Source: Azoarcus sp.
GTDB taxonomy: Bacteria; Pseudomonadota; Gammaproteobacteria; Burkholderiales; Rhodocyclaceae
NCBI GenBank assembly: GCA_020725025.1
Contig: DYFV01000040.1
Location: 1 to 45,424 of the forward strand
Reading direction: 5' to 3'
Length of the DNA stretch: 45,424 bases
Numbering within the stretch: position 1 is the first letter of the stretch; every line of letters starts with the position of its first letter. This document shows, in pieces, positions 31,928-43,485 of the stretch. Under the pieces are notes generated by a model that saw only the letters and a list, made by a program, of their open reading frames with translations, had not been told where the DNA came from and searched no databases. The position numbers were made by a program, and so were the translations under genes.

Positions 31928-33505
31928 TCAACCGCCGAGCAATGCTGCGTCGGCCGCCTCACGCCCGAGCACATCGAGTAGCGCCCCCCCGCCCTGCACC
32001 ACGAACCGCCGGTGATACAACCCGAGCGCCCGCAGCCCGCCCAGCTCCTCGCCCCCACCGGCACGCCCCGGGCCGCCGTGCAGGCAGCTCGGCATCACGT
32101 TGCCATGCCCGGTGTGCTGCGCCCCGACCACGCCATCCACCACCAGGATCCGCCCGTGCAGATCCGCGATGGCCGGCACCAGCGTCGTCAGGAAATCCGC
32201 GTCGGCCGAATACACCGAGGCGACCAGCGAACCCCGCCCGCGGCGCGCCAGCGCGACCGCCTCGGCGGTGTCGGCGTAGGGGATCACGGTCGCGACCGGC
32301 CCGAACACCTCCACGTCGTGCACATGTTGCGCGGCGAGGCCCTTTCCACAATAGAGCAGCGTCGGCTGGACGAAGGCGGAGACGGCCGGATCGGCATCCA
32401 CCGGCGCGAACTCCGTGCCGCCGCCGAACACCGTCTCGCATTCGGACTTCAGGAGCGCCAGGCCTTCCAGGGCGGCGACCTGCTGGGCGCGGCTCACCAG
32501 CGGCCCGACGCGCACGCCGGGATTCCTCGGGTTGCCCACCTGGTAGCCGGCGAGCTTGCCGGCCACCGCATCGGCCAGGGCCCGCGCCGTGCCCACCGGC
32601 GCGAGGACGCGGCGGATGGCGGTGCATTTCTGGCCGGCCTTGATCGTCATCTCGCGCACGATCTCCTTCACCGCGAGCTCGAACTCGGCACTGCCGGGCT
32701 GCGCGTCCGGGCCGAGGATGGCGGCATTCACGCTGTCGGCCTCCACGTTCACCCGCACCGACTTCGCCACCACCCGGGGATGGGTGCGGATGCGCGCGGC
32801 GGTCTCGGCCGAGCCGGTGAAGGACACCACGTCGCACTCGCCCACGTGGTCCAGGAGCTCGCGCGCGCCGCCGCACACGATGGACAGCGCCCCTTCCGGG
32901 AGGATGCCGGCGGCGACCACGTCCGCCACCATGCGCTGGGTGAGCCAGGCGGTGGGAGTGGCGGGCTTCACCAGCACCGGCACGCCGGAGAGCAGCGCCG
33001 GGGCGGCCTTCTCCCACAGGCCCCAGGCGGGGAAGTTGAAGGCGTTGATGAAGACCGCCACGCCGGTGAGCGGGGTGAGGAAGTGCTGGCCCTGGAAGAC
33101 GTCGGTCTTCGCCAGCGGCACCCGGGCGCCCTCGCGCAGATGGCGGGTCGCGCCCAGCGCCTTGCCGGCGCGCGCGTAGCTCTTCAGCGTGAAGATCGCG
33201 CCGTCCACGTCGAAGGCCGCGTCGGCCTCGGTGGCGCCGGAGTTGCGCAGCGAGATGTCGAAGTATTCCGCGCGGTGGGCGGCGAGCACCTCGGCGATCT
33301 TGCCGAGAAGGGCCGCCCGGTCTTCGTAGGTGAGGGCACGCAGGGCGGTACCGCCCTGCTCGCGGGCGAAGGCCAGCGCCTTGCCCAGGTCGATGCCTTC
33401 CGAGGACACCGTGACCAGGCGCTCACCCGTCACCGGATCGACGAGGGACGTCCCCTCGCCGGCGCCTTCGATCCACTGCCCGTATACATGATTGGCGAGC
33501 TTCAC
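31928..33505 (-). CDS. boxD: 3,4-dehydroadipyl-CoA semialdehyde dehydrogenase BoxD
   Basis: A 525-residue aldehyde dehydrogenase that oxidises the BoxC product 3,4-dehydroadipyl-CoA semialdehyde to the acid; the Azoarcus enzyme is NADP-dependent. The catalytic pair is E255 (NVEADSVN) and C294 (GQKCTAIR). The NAD(P)-binding [11 protein letters not shown] lies at 229-239. The sequence is related to the aldehyde dehydrogenase half of PaaZ, but no MaoC-like hydratase domain is attached. It is the first gene of the leftward arm and is divergent from boxR across a region with TGCA boxes. Confidence 0.93.
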   Translation of the reverse strand: MKLANHVYGQWIEGAGEGTSLVDPVTGERLVTVSSEGIDLGKALAFAREQGGTALRALTYEDRAALLGKIAEVLAAHRAEYFDISLRNSGATEADAAFDVDGAIFTLKSYARAGKALGATRHLREGARVPLAKTDVFQGQHFLTPLTGVAVFINAFNFPAWGLWEKAAPALLSGVPVLVKPATPTAWLTQRMVADVVAAGILPEGALSIVCGGARELLDHVGECDVVSFTGSAETAARIRTHPRVVAKSVRVNVEADSVNAAILGPDAQPGSAEFELAVKEIVREMTIKAGQKCTAIRRVLAPVGTARALADAVAGKLAGYQVGNPRNPGVRVGPLVSRAQQVAALEGLALLKSECETVFGGGTEFAPVDADPAVSAFVQPTLLYCGKGLAAQHVHDVEVFGPVATVIPYADTAEAVALARRGRGSLVASVYSADADFLTTLVPAIADLHGRILVVDGVVGAQHTGHGNVMPSCLHGGPGRAGGGEELGGLRALGLYHRRFVVQGGGALLDVLGREAADAALLGG

Positions 33506-33557
33506 TTTGTCTCCTGTGGGTTTGCCTGCCGCGTCTTCAGCGCAGCTCGTTGGATAT

Positions 33558-33585
33558 AGAATACACCCGACCCGACCTTCGTCAA
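33558..33585 (-). promoter_or_regulatory. candidate sigma70 promoter for the boxD arm
   Basis: On the minus strand TTGACG (33585-33580) is followed by a 16-base spacer and TATTCT (33563-33558), five and four matches to consensus. The expected start near 33550 gives a leader of about 45 bases, with an AGGAGAC-type ribosome-binding site before the boxD ATG. A TGCA box lies just upstream of the -35 (33595-33598). Confidence 0.5.
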
Positions 33586-33594
33586 GCAGTTTAT

Positions 33595-33747
33595 TGCATG
33601 TATCTCAGGCAGTAGCTATTCCGCACTGCAGCATTTTGCGTTTTTCTGGGGAATATCCCCCATCTCGGCTATATTGACATGCAATCCACTGCACTTCGTC
33701 GGTGAAACAAACTGCACTATACCTCTTGACTCCAAAAATCGACTGCA
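33595..33747. promoter_or_regulatory. BoxR operator region: six TGCA boxes
   Basis: TGCA occurs at 33595, 33627, 33680, 33690, 33713 and 33744. The middle two form TGCA-N6-TGCA, and three copies share the longer context ACTGCACT. Operators of BoxR and the related BzdR are reported to contain TGCA repeats, so this is the likely regulator site. Spacings of 32, 53, 10, 23 and 31 bases put most boxes near one helical face. The boxes overlap or flank the candidate promoters of both arms, consistent with repression relieved by benzoyl-CoA. Confidence 0.7.
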
Positions 33748-33754
33748 CTATTGT
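33726..33754 (+). promoter_or_regulatory. candidate sigma70 promoter for boxR
   Basis: TTGACT (33726-33731), a 17-base spacer and TATTGT (33749-33754) match consensus at five and four positions. The last TGCA box (33744-33747) lies in the spacer, where a bound repressor would block RNA polymerase. A perfect TTGACA at 33674-33679 lies further upstream, but no good -10 follows it at 16-18 bases. Confidence 0.5.
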
Positions 33755-33794
33755 TCAGCCAACACGCGCAGTCACCTGAACCAAGGAACCGCCG

Positions 33795-34697
33795 ATGAGC
33801 CTCGAAAACCATTCCGAACAGAACACCCTGGAAGCGCCCGTCGCCGACCAGCGTGACGACGCGGAATTCCTCCAGTCGCTGGGCAAGCGTGTGCGCGAGA
33901 TCCGCGACCGCCGCGGCGTCACCCGCAAGCTGGTGGCGCGCGAGGCGGGTGTGTCGGAACGGCACCTGGCCCACCTGGAGGCGGGCGAAGGCAACGTCTC
34001 CATCGTTCTCCTGCGCCACATCGCCCAGGCGCTGGACGTGTCGCTGGTGGAGCTGCTCGCACCGGAAGCCGAGGACACGGTGGAAAAGCGGCTCATCCGC
34101 CGCTTCCTGGAGCGCCTGCCCCAGCACCGCCTGGAGGAAGTGGTGTTCCGCCTGATGCGCGACTTCGGCCACGAGGAGGCGGTGCGCAGGAAGCGGATCG
34201 CACTCATCGGCCTGCGCGGCGCGGGCAAGTCCACCCTGGGCGGACGCCTCGCCCGCGAGCTGGGCGTGCCCTTCATCGAGCTCGACGGCGAGATCGAGCG
34301 CGACACCGGCATGCCGGCGAGCGAGCTCTTCGCCCTCTATGGCCAGTCGGGCTACCGGCGCATCGAGCAGCGCACGCTGGAGCGGGTGATCCGCGACAAC
34401 GAGCGCGCGGTGATCTCCGTGGGCGGCGGGGTGGTCTCGCAACCGGACACCTACGACATGCTCCTCTCGAACTGCCTCACCGTGTGGGTGAAGGCCAGAC
34501 CCGAGGAGCACATGGCCCGCGTCATGGCCCAGGGCGACCTGCGGCCGATGGCGGGCAACGACGAGGCGATGGAGGACCTGAAGCGCATCCTCGCCGCCCG
34601 CGAGCCGCTCTACGCCAAGGCGGACAGCGTGCTCGACACCTCTGGCGAGTCGGTGGAAGAGAGCTTCATGAAGATGCGCCAGCTCGTCATGAGCTGA
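33795..34697 (+). CDS. boxR: transcriptional regulator BoxR (HTH plus shikimate kinase-like domain)
   Basis: A 300-residue BoxR/BzdR-family repressor. Residues 25-88 are a Cro/CI-type helix-turn-helix (KLVAREAGVSERHLAHLEAG). Residues 130-295 are a shikimate kinase-like domain with Walker A GLRGAGKST (139-147), known in this family to sense benzoyl-CoA rather than phosphorylate shikimate. The linker is helical (EKRLIRRFLERLPQHRLEEV). An AAGGA site precedes the ATG. It heads the boxR-boxC-boxB-boxA arm, so it is probably autoregulated through the TGCA boxes upstream. Confidence 0.94.
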   Translation: MSLENHSEQNTLEAPVADQRDDAEFLQSLGKRVREIRDRRGVTRKLVAREAGVSERHLAHLEAGEGNVSIVLLRHIAQALDVSLVELLAPEAEDTVEKRLIRRFLERLPQHRLEEVVFRLMRDFGHEEAVRRKRIALIGLRGAGKSTLGGRLARELGVPFIELDGEIERDTGMPASELFALYGQSGYRRIEQRTLERVIRDNERAVISVGGGVVSQPDTYDMLLSNCLTVWVKARPEEHMARVMAQGDLRPMAGNDEAMEDLKRILAAREPLYAKADSVLDTSGESVEESFMKMRQLVMS

Positions 34698-34734
34698 GCG
34701 GGCAACACAAGACCCCAATACAAGGAGAGAGACA

Positions 34735-36408
34735 GTGGAAGCGGTCGCAATCAAGCAGGAATCGGCAGTCGAACCCGTGGATTACCGCACGGAGCCCTCG
34801 CGCTACCGCCATTGGACGCTCGCGTGCGACGGCCCGGTGGCCACGCTGACCCTCGACATCGACGAGGACGGCGGCATCCGCCCCGGCTACAAGCTGAAGC
34901 TCAACTCCTACGACCTGGGCGTGGACATCGAGCTGCACGACGCCCTGCAGCGCATCCGCTTCGAGCATCCCGAGGTGAAGACGGTGGTGTTCACCTCCGG
35001 CAAGCCCAAGATCTTCTGCTCGGGCGCCAACATCTACATGCTGGGCCTGTCGTCCCACGCCTGGAAGGTGAACTTCTGCAAGTTCACCAACGAGACCCGC
35101 AACGGCATCGAGGACGCGAGCCAGTACTCGGGCCTGAAGTTCCTCGCCGCCTGCAACGGCACCACCGCCGGCGGCGGCTACGAGCTGGCGCTCGCCTGCG
35201 ACGAGATCGTGCTGGTGGACGACCGCAACTCCGCGGTGAGCCTGCCCGAGGTGCCGCTGCTGGGCGTGCTGCCCGGCACCGGCGGCCTCACCCGCGTCAC
35301 CGACAAGCGCCGCGTGCGCCGCGACCACGCCGACATCTTCTGCACCATCTCGGAGGGCGTGCGCGGCAACCGCGCCAAGGAGTGGCGCCTGGTGGACGAG
35401 GTGGTGAAGCAGCAGCAGTTCGCCGACTACATCGCCAAGCGCGCCCAGGAGCTGGCGCAGCAGTCCGACCGTCCGGCCAACGCCAAGGGCGTCGCCCTGC
35501 CGCGCGTCGAGCGCACGGACGACGCCAAGGGCTACCACTACGAGTTCGTGGACGTCGCCATCGACTACGCCGGCCGCCACGCCACCCTCACCGTGCGCGC
35601 CCCCGCGTCGGTGACGGCGAGGACCGCCGCCGAGATCGAGGCCCAGGGGGCCGCCTGGTGGCCGCTCAAGATGGCCCGCGAGCTCGACGACGCCATCCTC
35701 ACCCTGCGCACCAACCACCTGGACATCGGCCTGTGGCAGCTGCGCACCGAGGGCGACGCCCGGACCGTGCTCGACATGGACGCCACCATCGCCGCCAACC
35801 TGGACAACTGGTTCGTGCGCGAGACCTTGGGGATGCTCCGCCGCACCCTGGCCCGCATCGACGTGTCTTCGCGCAGCCTCTACGCGCTGATCGAGCCGGG
35901 CTCGTGCTTCGCCGGGACGCTGCTCGAGATCGCGCTGGCCGCCGACCGCAGCTACATGCTGGACACCACCGAGGCGGAGAACCGCATCGGGCTGTCGGCG
36001 ATGAACTTCGGCCCGCTGCCCATGGTGAACGGCCTGTCGCGCATCGCCGCCCGCTTCTACCAGGAAGAGGCGCCCATCGCCGCGGTGAAGGCGCGCGAAG
36101 GCAGCCTCGTGGATCCCGCCGACGCCTATGCGCTGGGCCTGGTCACGGCGATCCCCGACGATCTCGACTGGGCCGACGAGATCCGCATCGCCATCGAGGA
36201 ACGGGCCGCGCTCTCGCCCGACGCGCTTACCGGCCTGGAGGCGAACCTGCGCTTCGGCATCACCGAGACCATGAACACCCGCATCTTCGGCCGCCTGTCG
36301 GCCTGGCAGAACTGGATCTTCAACCGTCCGAACGCGGTCGGCGCCACCGGTGCGCTCAAGCTCTTCGGCTCGGGGAAGAAGGCCCAGTTCGACTGGGACC
36401 GGGTGTAA
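34735..36408 (+). CDS. boxC: 2,3-epoxybenzoyl-CoA dihydrolase BoxC
   Basis: A 557-residue crotonase-superfamily enzyme that opens the ring of 2,3-epoxybenzoyl-CoA by adding two waters, releasing formate and 3,4-dehydroadipyl-CoA semialdehyde. The N-terminal part carries the crotonase block VVFTSGKPKIFCSGANIYML and the oxyanion-hole NGTTAGGGYELALACDE near residues 141-157. The C-terminal part holds a second crotonase-like region (LIEPGSCFAGTLLEIALAAD). Length matches Azoarcus BoxC. The start is GTG at 34735 with AAGGAGAGA eight bases before it; no ATG fits. boxR is 37 bases upstream. Confidence 0.95.
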   Translation: MEAVAIKQESAVEPVDYRTEPSRYRHWTLACDGPVATLTLDIDEDGGIRPGYKLKLNSYDLGVDIELHDALQRIRFEHPEVKTVVFTSGKPKIFCSGANIYMLGLSSHAWKVNFCKFTNETRNGIEDASQYSGLKFLAACNGTTAGGGYELALACDEIVLVDDRNSAVSLPEVPLLGVLPGTGGLTRVTDKRRVRRDHADIFCTISEGVRGNRAKEWRLVDEVVKQQQFADYIAKRAQELAQQSDRPANAKGVALPRVERTDDAKGYHYEFVDVAIDYAGRHATLTVRAPASVTARTAAEIEAQGAAWWPLKMARELDDAILTLRTNHLDIGLWQLRTEGDARTVLDMDATIAANLDNWFVRETLGMLRRTLARIDVSSRSLYALIEPGSCFAGTLLEIALAADRSYMLDTTEAENRIGLSAMNFGPLPMVNGLSRIAARFYQEEAPIAAVKAREGSLVDPADAYALGLVTAIPDDLDWADEIRIAIEERAALSPDALTGLEANLRFGITETMNTRIFGRLSAWQNWIFNRPNAVGATGALKLFGSGKKAQFDWDRV

Positions 36409-36512
36409 GCCCCGGTTCCCGCAAGCAACACCCGATCGAAGCGCGCGACAAGCCGTCCCCCTGCCGTTGCAGCCGGCGCCTTGGCGTGGTTCGGGAGGTC
36501 CGTGGCAAGAGT

Positions 36513-36529
36513 GGGCGGCATGGCCGCCC
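36513..36529 (+). repeat. 7-bp hairpin in the boxC-boxB gap
   Basis: GGGCGGC (36513-36519) and GCCGCCC (36523-36529) form a perfect stem with loop ATG, 30 bases before boxB. The following sequence is CATAAAAAATTGGAGGAG, so this is not a terminator for boxC; the A-rich stretch leads into the boxB ribosome-binding site. The rest of the 151-base gap between boxC and boxB shows no other clear element. Confidence 0.4.
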
Positions 36530-36559
36530 GTTCATAAAAAATTGGAGGAGTAGCGAGAC

Positions 36560-37981
<1,422 letters not shown>

Positions 37982-38005
37982 TCCGCCGAAGGCGGGTGAC
38001 TTCTC

Positions 38006-38026
38006 CCTCCCCCTTCAAGGGGGAGG
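38006..38026. repeat. C-rich palindrome, third copy
   Basis: CCTCCCCCTT and AAGGGGGAGG flank one central base, the same design as the copies near 31807-31911. It lies 25 bases after the boxB stop, in the 122-base boxB-boxA gap. It may lower read-through or protect the boxB message, and no T-run is present. Confidence 0.6.
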
Positions 38027-38103
38027 AGCGAACCACCTTCCTCTCAGCCGCATCGCGGGGGGCGATTGCCCCCTGGCCCCCGACACCAAGGACGAGAGAG
38101 ACC

Positions 38104-39353
38104 ATGAACGCGCCGACAGAGCACGCCGCCATCGCCCGACAGCACCTGATCGACCCGGAGATCTGCATCCGCTGCAATACCTGCGAGGAGATCTGCCCGA
38201 TCGATGCCATCACCCACGACTCGCGCAACTACGTCGTGAAGTTCGACGTGTGCAACGGCTGCCTCGCCTGTGTGCCGCCGTGTCCCACCGGCGCGATCGA
38301 CTCCTGGCGCAACGTGGAGCCGGTGCGCCACTACCCGATCGACGAGCAGCTGAAGTGGGACGTGCTCCCCGACACCACCGAGCTCGACAACTTCGACGCC
38401 ACTACCGGCGCCACCGGCGCGGGCGAGACGCCGGCCGAGGTGAAGGAGATCACCGAGGTCGCCACCGCCGGACACGGCGGACCGGCGCTGGCACCGTGGT
38501 CGGCCGCCCACCCCTATGTGAACCTCTACTCGCCCGCCACCCCGGTGACCGCCACCGTGACGGGCAACTTCCGGCTCACCGCCGACGATGCGTCGAGCGA
38601 CATCCACCACGTGGTGCTCGACTTCGGCGCCACCCCCTTCCCGGTGCTCGAGGGCCAGTCGATCGGCATCATCCCGCCGGGCACCGACGCGAACGGCAAG
38701 CCGCACCTCTTGCGCATGTACTCGGTGGCGAGTCCGCGCGAGGGCGAACGGCCCCACTATAACAACGTCGCCCTCACGGTGAAGCGGGTCACCGAGGACC
38801 ACGAGGGCAGGCCCGCCAAGGGCGTCGCGTCGAACTACGTGTGCGATCTCAAGAAAGGCGACAAGGTGCAGGTGACCGGCCCCTACGGCTCGACCTTCCT
38901 GATGCCCAACAACCCCGGCTCGTCGATCATGATGATCTGCACCGGCACCGGCTCAGCGCCCATGCGCGCGATGACCGAGCGGCGGCGCCGGCGCATGCAC
39001 CTCAAGGAAGGCGGCGAGCTGCTGCTCTTCTTCGGCGCGCGCACGCCGGGCGAGCTGCCCTACTTCGGACCGCTGCAGAAGCTCCCCAAGGACTTCATCG
39101 ACATCAACCTGGCTTTCTCGCGGCTGCCCGACCAGCCGAAGCAGTACGTGCAGGACCTCATCCGCGAGCGCGCGGACAAGGTCTTCCGCATGCTCACGGA
39201 CGACAACAGCTACATCTACATCTGCGGCCTGAAGGGCATGGAAGCCGGGGTGATCGAGGCCTTCCGCGACATCTGCCGCGCCAACGGCACCGACTGGGAC
39301 GCGCTGCGGCCCCAACTCCTGGCCAAGGGCCGCTTCCACATCGAGACCTACTG

Positions 39354-39354
<1 letters not shown>
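38104..39354 (+). CDS. boxA: benzoyl-CoA epoxidase reductase component BoxA
   Basis: A 416-residue reductase passing NADPH electrons to BoxB. Residues 15-65 are a bacterial ferredoxin domain binding two [4Fe-4S] clusters (C21/24/27/31 and C50/53/56/60). After a variable Ala/Thr/Gly linker, residues 135-416 are a ferredoxin-NADP reductase-like module with FAD motif LLRMYSVAS and nucleotide motif [11 protein letters not shown]. The ATG at 38104 ([10 protein letters not shown]) follows AAGGACGAGAG; a much longer upstream frame only reads boxB out of frame. The stop overlaps the thiolase start by one base. Confidence 0.95.
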
Positions 39355-40562
<1,208 letters not shown>

Positions 40563-40582
40563 GGGACGACCAGGAGACGAAC

Positions 40583-41170
40583 GTGAGACCCGAGGCCATT
40601 CAGATCATCAAGGACGAGCATCTCGCGATCAGCGCCGTGCTCTATTCGCTGCGCTACCTGGTGCGCGCCATGAAGAAGGGCGAGAAGCCGAACTTCCCGC
40701 TGCTGCGGGCGATCCTGGACTACATCGTCTCCTACCCGGACCGCTGGCATCACCCCAAGGAGGACAAGTACCTCTTCGCCGCGGTGAAGCGGCGCACCAG
40801 CGAGGCGGACGGGCTCATCGCCAAGCTCGAGCGCGAGCACGCCCTGGGCTACCCGATGATGGAAGACCTCAAGAAGCAGCTGGTGGCCTTCCAGGCCGGC
40901 GACGAGACGGCGCGCGAAGCCTTCTTCAAGACGGCCGAGCACTACGCCGAGCTGGAGTGGGAGCACCTGCGCACCGAGGAGGACGTCTTCATGCCGATCG
41001 CCGAGCGGGTGCTGACGCCGGCCGACTGGGCCGAGATCGCCGAGGCCTTCCGCGAGAACGACAACCCGCTCTTCGGCATCAAGCCCAAGGAGGAGGCGGA
41101 GACGCTCTACCAGCGCATCCTCAGCCTGGCGCCCCCGCCGATGGGGTTCGGGGCGGAGGCGGGGCGCTGA
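40583..41170 (+). CDS. hemerythrin-like (HHE domain) protein, copy 2
   Basis: A 195-residue HHE-domain protein. The N-terminus RPEAIQIIKDEHLAISAVL gives the first histidine, HHPKED the next pair, LEREHALG another, and WEHLRTEEDVFMP the last. A C-terminal extension (GIKPKEEAETLYQRI) goes beyond copy 1. The start is GTG at 40583, preceded by AGGAGA at good spacing; earlier frames overlap the thiolase. It ends the rightward arm. It mirrors the paralogue at 29089-29580, suggesting a shared role such as O2 storage or sensing for BoxB. Confidence 0.87.
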   Translation: MRPEAIQIIKDEHLAISAVLYSLRYLVRAMKKGEKPNFPLLRAILDYIVSYPDRWHHPKEDKYLFAAVKRRTSEADGLIAKLEREHALGYPMMEDLKKQLVAFQAGDETAREAFFKTAEHYAELEWEHLRTEEDVFMPIAERVLTPADWAEIAEAFRENDNPLFGIKPKEEAETLYQRILSLAPPPMGFGAEAGR

Positions 41171-41177
41171 GGGCGAT

Positions 41178-41199
41178 GGGCGCGGCACCAGCCGCGCCC
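41178..41199. terminator. hairpin between convergent hemerythrin and rtcA genes
   Basis: GGGCGCGGC (41178-41186) and GCCGCGCCC (41191-41199) pair perfectly around ACCA in the 33-base gap between the two convergent stops. No T-run is present on either side, so this is a candidate bidirectional terminator by position and stability only. Confidence 0.5.
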
Positions 41200-41203
41200 T
41201 CCC

Positions 41204-42211
41204 TCACAGACTGACGAGGTATCCCCCGTCCGCCCGCTCCACCCCCGGCGCCCCTTCCATGAACCTGCCGATGACCGCGAGGTTGGTCGTCAGGTGGCTG
41301 GAGCACGCCGTGGCCGTGAAACGCCCCCCGCCGGCCAGGGCGAGGGGCAGCACCAGCTGGTCGGCGAGGTGCTCGCCCACCGCCGCGCCGCCGGCGAGGT
41401 AGCCGGCCGCCTCGTCGGCCGCCGCCGCGGCCACGCGCTCCGCGAGCCGCCCCTTCTCCCCGAAGCCCGTGAACAGCTCGGTCACGTGCTCGTGCTCGGC
41501 CTCGATCATCACCGCGTTGCCCGGCCCCTCGCGCTGTGGCAGCTCCCGTACGCGGCCGTCGATCTGCGGAAAGGTCCGTGACAACTGCTCCAGCTCGCGC
41601 TGGGCCACGCGGGTCGGCACGCCGGCCACCAGCGCCTCGGCTCGCAGCGCGACGAGGCGCCCCCGCTCGGTGAGCGCCAGCGGCACCAGCCGTGACGGCG
41701 CCACGCGCGCCCGCAGCTCGCCGCCGCCGGCCGGGTAGAAGCCGTGGCGAACCAGCTCGATCTCGGTGTGCGCGCCCATGCGGCGCACCAGCGGCAGCCA
41801 GGCGCGGACCAGGAAGTCCGCCGGCGGCGCGGCCGGGTTGTGGGTGCCGCCGGTGACGGCCAGGGTGCTCGGCCCGTCGGCATGCCACAGCGCCGGCAGC
41901 ACCGTCTGCAGCACCAGGGTGCAGCTGCCGGCGGTGCCGACGGCGAAGCGGTAGTCGCCGCCACGCACCGGACCGGGCACGAAGTGCAGGCTCTGGGAGC
42001 CGGGCTCGGCCCCGGTGACGCGGGCGCCGCAGATCTCGGCCGCGGCGCCGACCGCGGTGAGGTGCTGGCGCAGCAGGCCCGGCCGGCTGCGTCTGGCGCG
42101 GATGCGCGCGATGCGGAAGGGCCGGCCGGTGATCATGGCCAGCGTCAGCGCGCTGCGCAGGATCTGTCCGCCGCCCTCGCCCTGGGCGCCGTCGAGCTCG
42201 ATGGTTTCCAC
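41204..42211 (-). CDS. rtcA: RNA 3'-terminal phosphate cyclase RtcA
   Basis: A 335-residue enzyme that uses ATP to turn RNA 3'-phosphates into 2',3'-cyclic phosphates. The start EIDGAQ-like block ELDGAQGEGGGQILRSAL and RRSRPGLLRQHL are family-typical. The catalytic histidine is H306 in SSHLTTN, matching E. coli H309. GEHLADQLVLPLALA lies just before it. Length equals the E. coli enzyme (338). The gene is 19 bases after rtcB, so it is the last gene of the RNA-repair operon. Confidence 0.95.
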   Translation of the reverse strand: METIELDGAQGEGGGQILRSALTLAMITGRPFRIARIRARRSRPGLLRQHLTAVGAAAEICGARVTGAEPGSQSLHFVPGPVRGGDYRFAVGTAGSCTLVLQTVLPALWHADGPSTLAVTGGTHNPAAPPADFLVRAWLPLVRRMGAHTEIELVRHGFYPAGGGELRARVAPSRLVPLALTERGRLVALRAEALVAGVPTRVAQRELEQLSRTFPQIDGRVRELPQREGPGNAVMIEAEHEHVTELFTGFGEKGRLAERVAAAAADEAAGYLAGGAAVGEHLADQLVLPLALAGGGRFTATACSSHLTTNLAVIGRFMEGAPGVERADGGYLVSL

Positions 42212-42230
42212 GTTCTTCTCCTTTCCTCCC

Positions 42231-43442
42231 TCAACCCTTCACGCACACCACCTGGCGCAGCGTGTGCACCACCTCCACCAGCGCGCGCTGGGCGTTCATC
42301 ACCGCGTCGATGTCCTTGTAGGCCATCGGGATCTCGTCGATCACGTCCTTGTCCTTGCGGCACTCCACGTGGCGCGTCGCGCGCACCTGGTCCTCCACGG
42401 TGAAGCGGCGCCTGGCCTCGTTGCGGCTCATGGTGCGCCCGGCCCCGTGGCTGCAGGAGCAGAAGGCCTCCGCGTTGCCCAGGCCGCGCACGATGAAGCT
42501 CTTGGCTCCCATGGAGCCGGGGATGATGCCGAGCTCGCCCTTCTTCGCCGACACCGCGCCCTTGCGGGTCACCAGGACTTCCGCGCCGAAGTGGGTCTCC
42601 TTCTGCACGTAGTTGTGGTGGCAGTTCACCGCCTCCACGTCCGCGGCGAAGGGCTTCCCGATCGCCCGGCGGGCGGCGGCGACGACGTTCTCCATCATCA
42701 GCGCGCGGTTGCGCCGGGCGAAGTCCTGGGCCCAGCCGACCGCCTCCACGTAGTCGTCGAAGTGGGCGCTGCCCTCCTCGAAGTAGGCCAGGTCGCGGTC
42801 CGGCAGGTTCGCGATATGGCTGCGCATGTCCGCCTGGGCGAGCTCGATGAAGGTGTTGCCGATGGCGTTGCCCACCCCGCGCGAGCCCGAATGCAGCATG
42901 AACCAGACGCGGTCCGCCTCGTCGAGGCAGACCTCGATGAAGTGGTTGCCGGTGCCCAGCGTGCCCAGGTGCTTGTGATTGTTGGTGTTCTTCAGGCGCG
43001 GGTACTTCTCCGTGATGCGCGCGAAGGCCGGCAGCAAGGCCGCCCAGGCGGCGTCCACCCCGGCCGGCGGGGTCTCCCACGCGCCCTGGTCGCGCTTTCC
43101 CGGAGTGCGCCCGTGGGGCACCGCGCGCTCGATCGCCGAACGCAGGCCGTGCAGGTTGTCCGGCAGGTCGGCGGCGGTGAGGGTGGTGCGCGCGGCCATC
43201 ATGCCGCAGCCGATATCCACCCCGACGGCGGCCGGAATGATGGCGCCGCGGGTGGGGATCACGCTGCCGATGGTCGAGCCCTTGCCCAGATGCACGTCCG
43301 GCATCACCGCCAGGTGGCGGTAGATGAAGGGCATCCTGGCGGTGTTCATGAGCTGGCGGCGGGCGTCGTCCTCGACCGGGACGCCCTCGGTCCACAGCTT
43401 GATCGGCTTGCCGTTTTCGACTTCCAGAACCTGGTATTTCAT
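42231..43442 (-). CDS. rtcB: RNA-splicing/repair ligase RtcB
   Basis: A 403-residue GTP- and Mn-dependent ligase joining 2',3'-cyclic phosphate or 3'-phosphate ends to 5'-OH ends. The metal-binding PDVHLGKG lies at 48-55, and GVDIGCGM carries C79. The guanylylated histidine lies in CSCSHGAGRTMSRNEA. HHNYVQKE contributes further metal ligands. Length matches the E. coli enzyme (408). It lies 43 bases after the zinc-ribbon gene and before rtcA, all leftward. Confidence 0.95.
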   Translation of the reverse strand: MKYQVLEVENGKPIKLWTEGVPVEDDARRQLMNTARMPFIYRHLAVMPDVHLGKGSTIGSVIPTRGAIIPAAVGVDIGCGMMAARTTLTAADLPDNLHGLRSAIERAVPHGRTPGKRDQGAWETPPAGVDAAWAALLPAFARITEKYPRLKNTNNHKHLGTLGTGNHFIEVCLDEADRVWFMLHSGSRGVGNAIGNTFIELAQADMRSHIANLPDRDLAYFEEGSAHFDDYVEAVGWAQDFARRNRALMMENVVAAARRAIGKPFAADVEAVNCHHNYVQKETHFGAEVLVTRKGAVSAKKGELGIIPGSMGAKSFIVRGLGNAEAFCSCSHGAGRTMSRNEARRRFTVEDQVRATRHVECRKDKDVIDEIPMAYKDIDAVMNAQRALVEVVHTLRQVVCVKG

Positions 43443-43485
43443 CTCTCTTTCCTCTGTCGCGGGGCTTTTCCCGCCCCCCGCCCCG

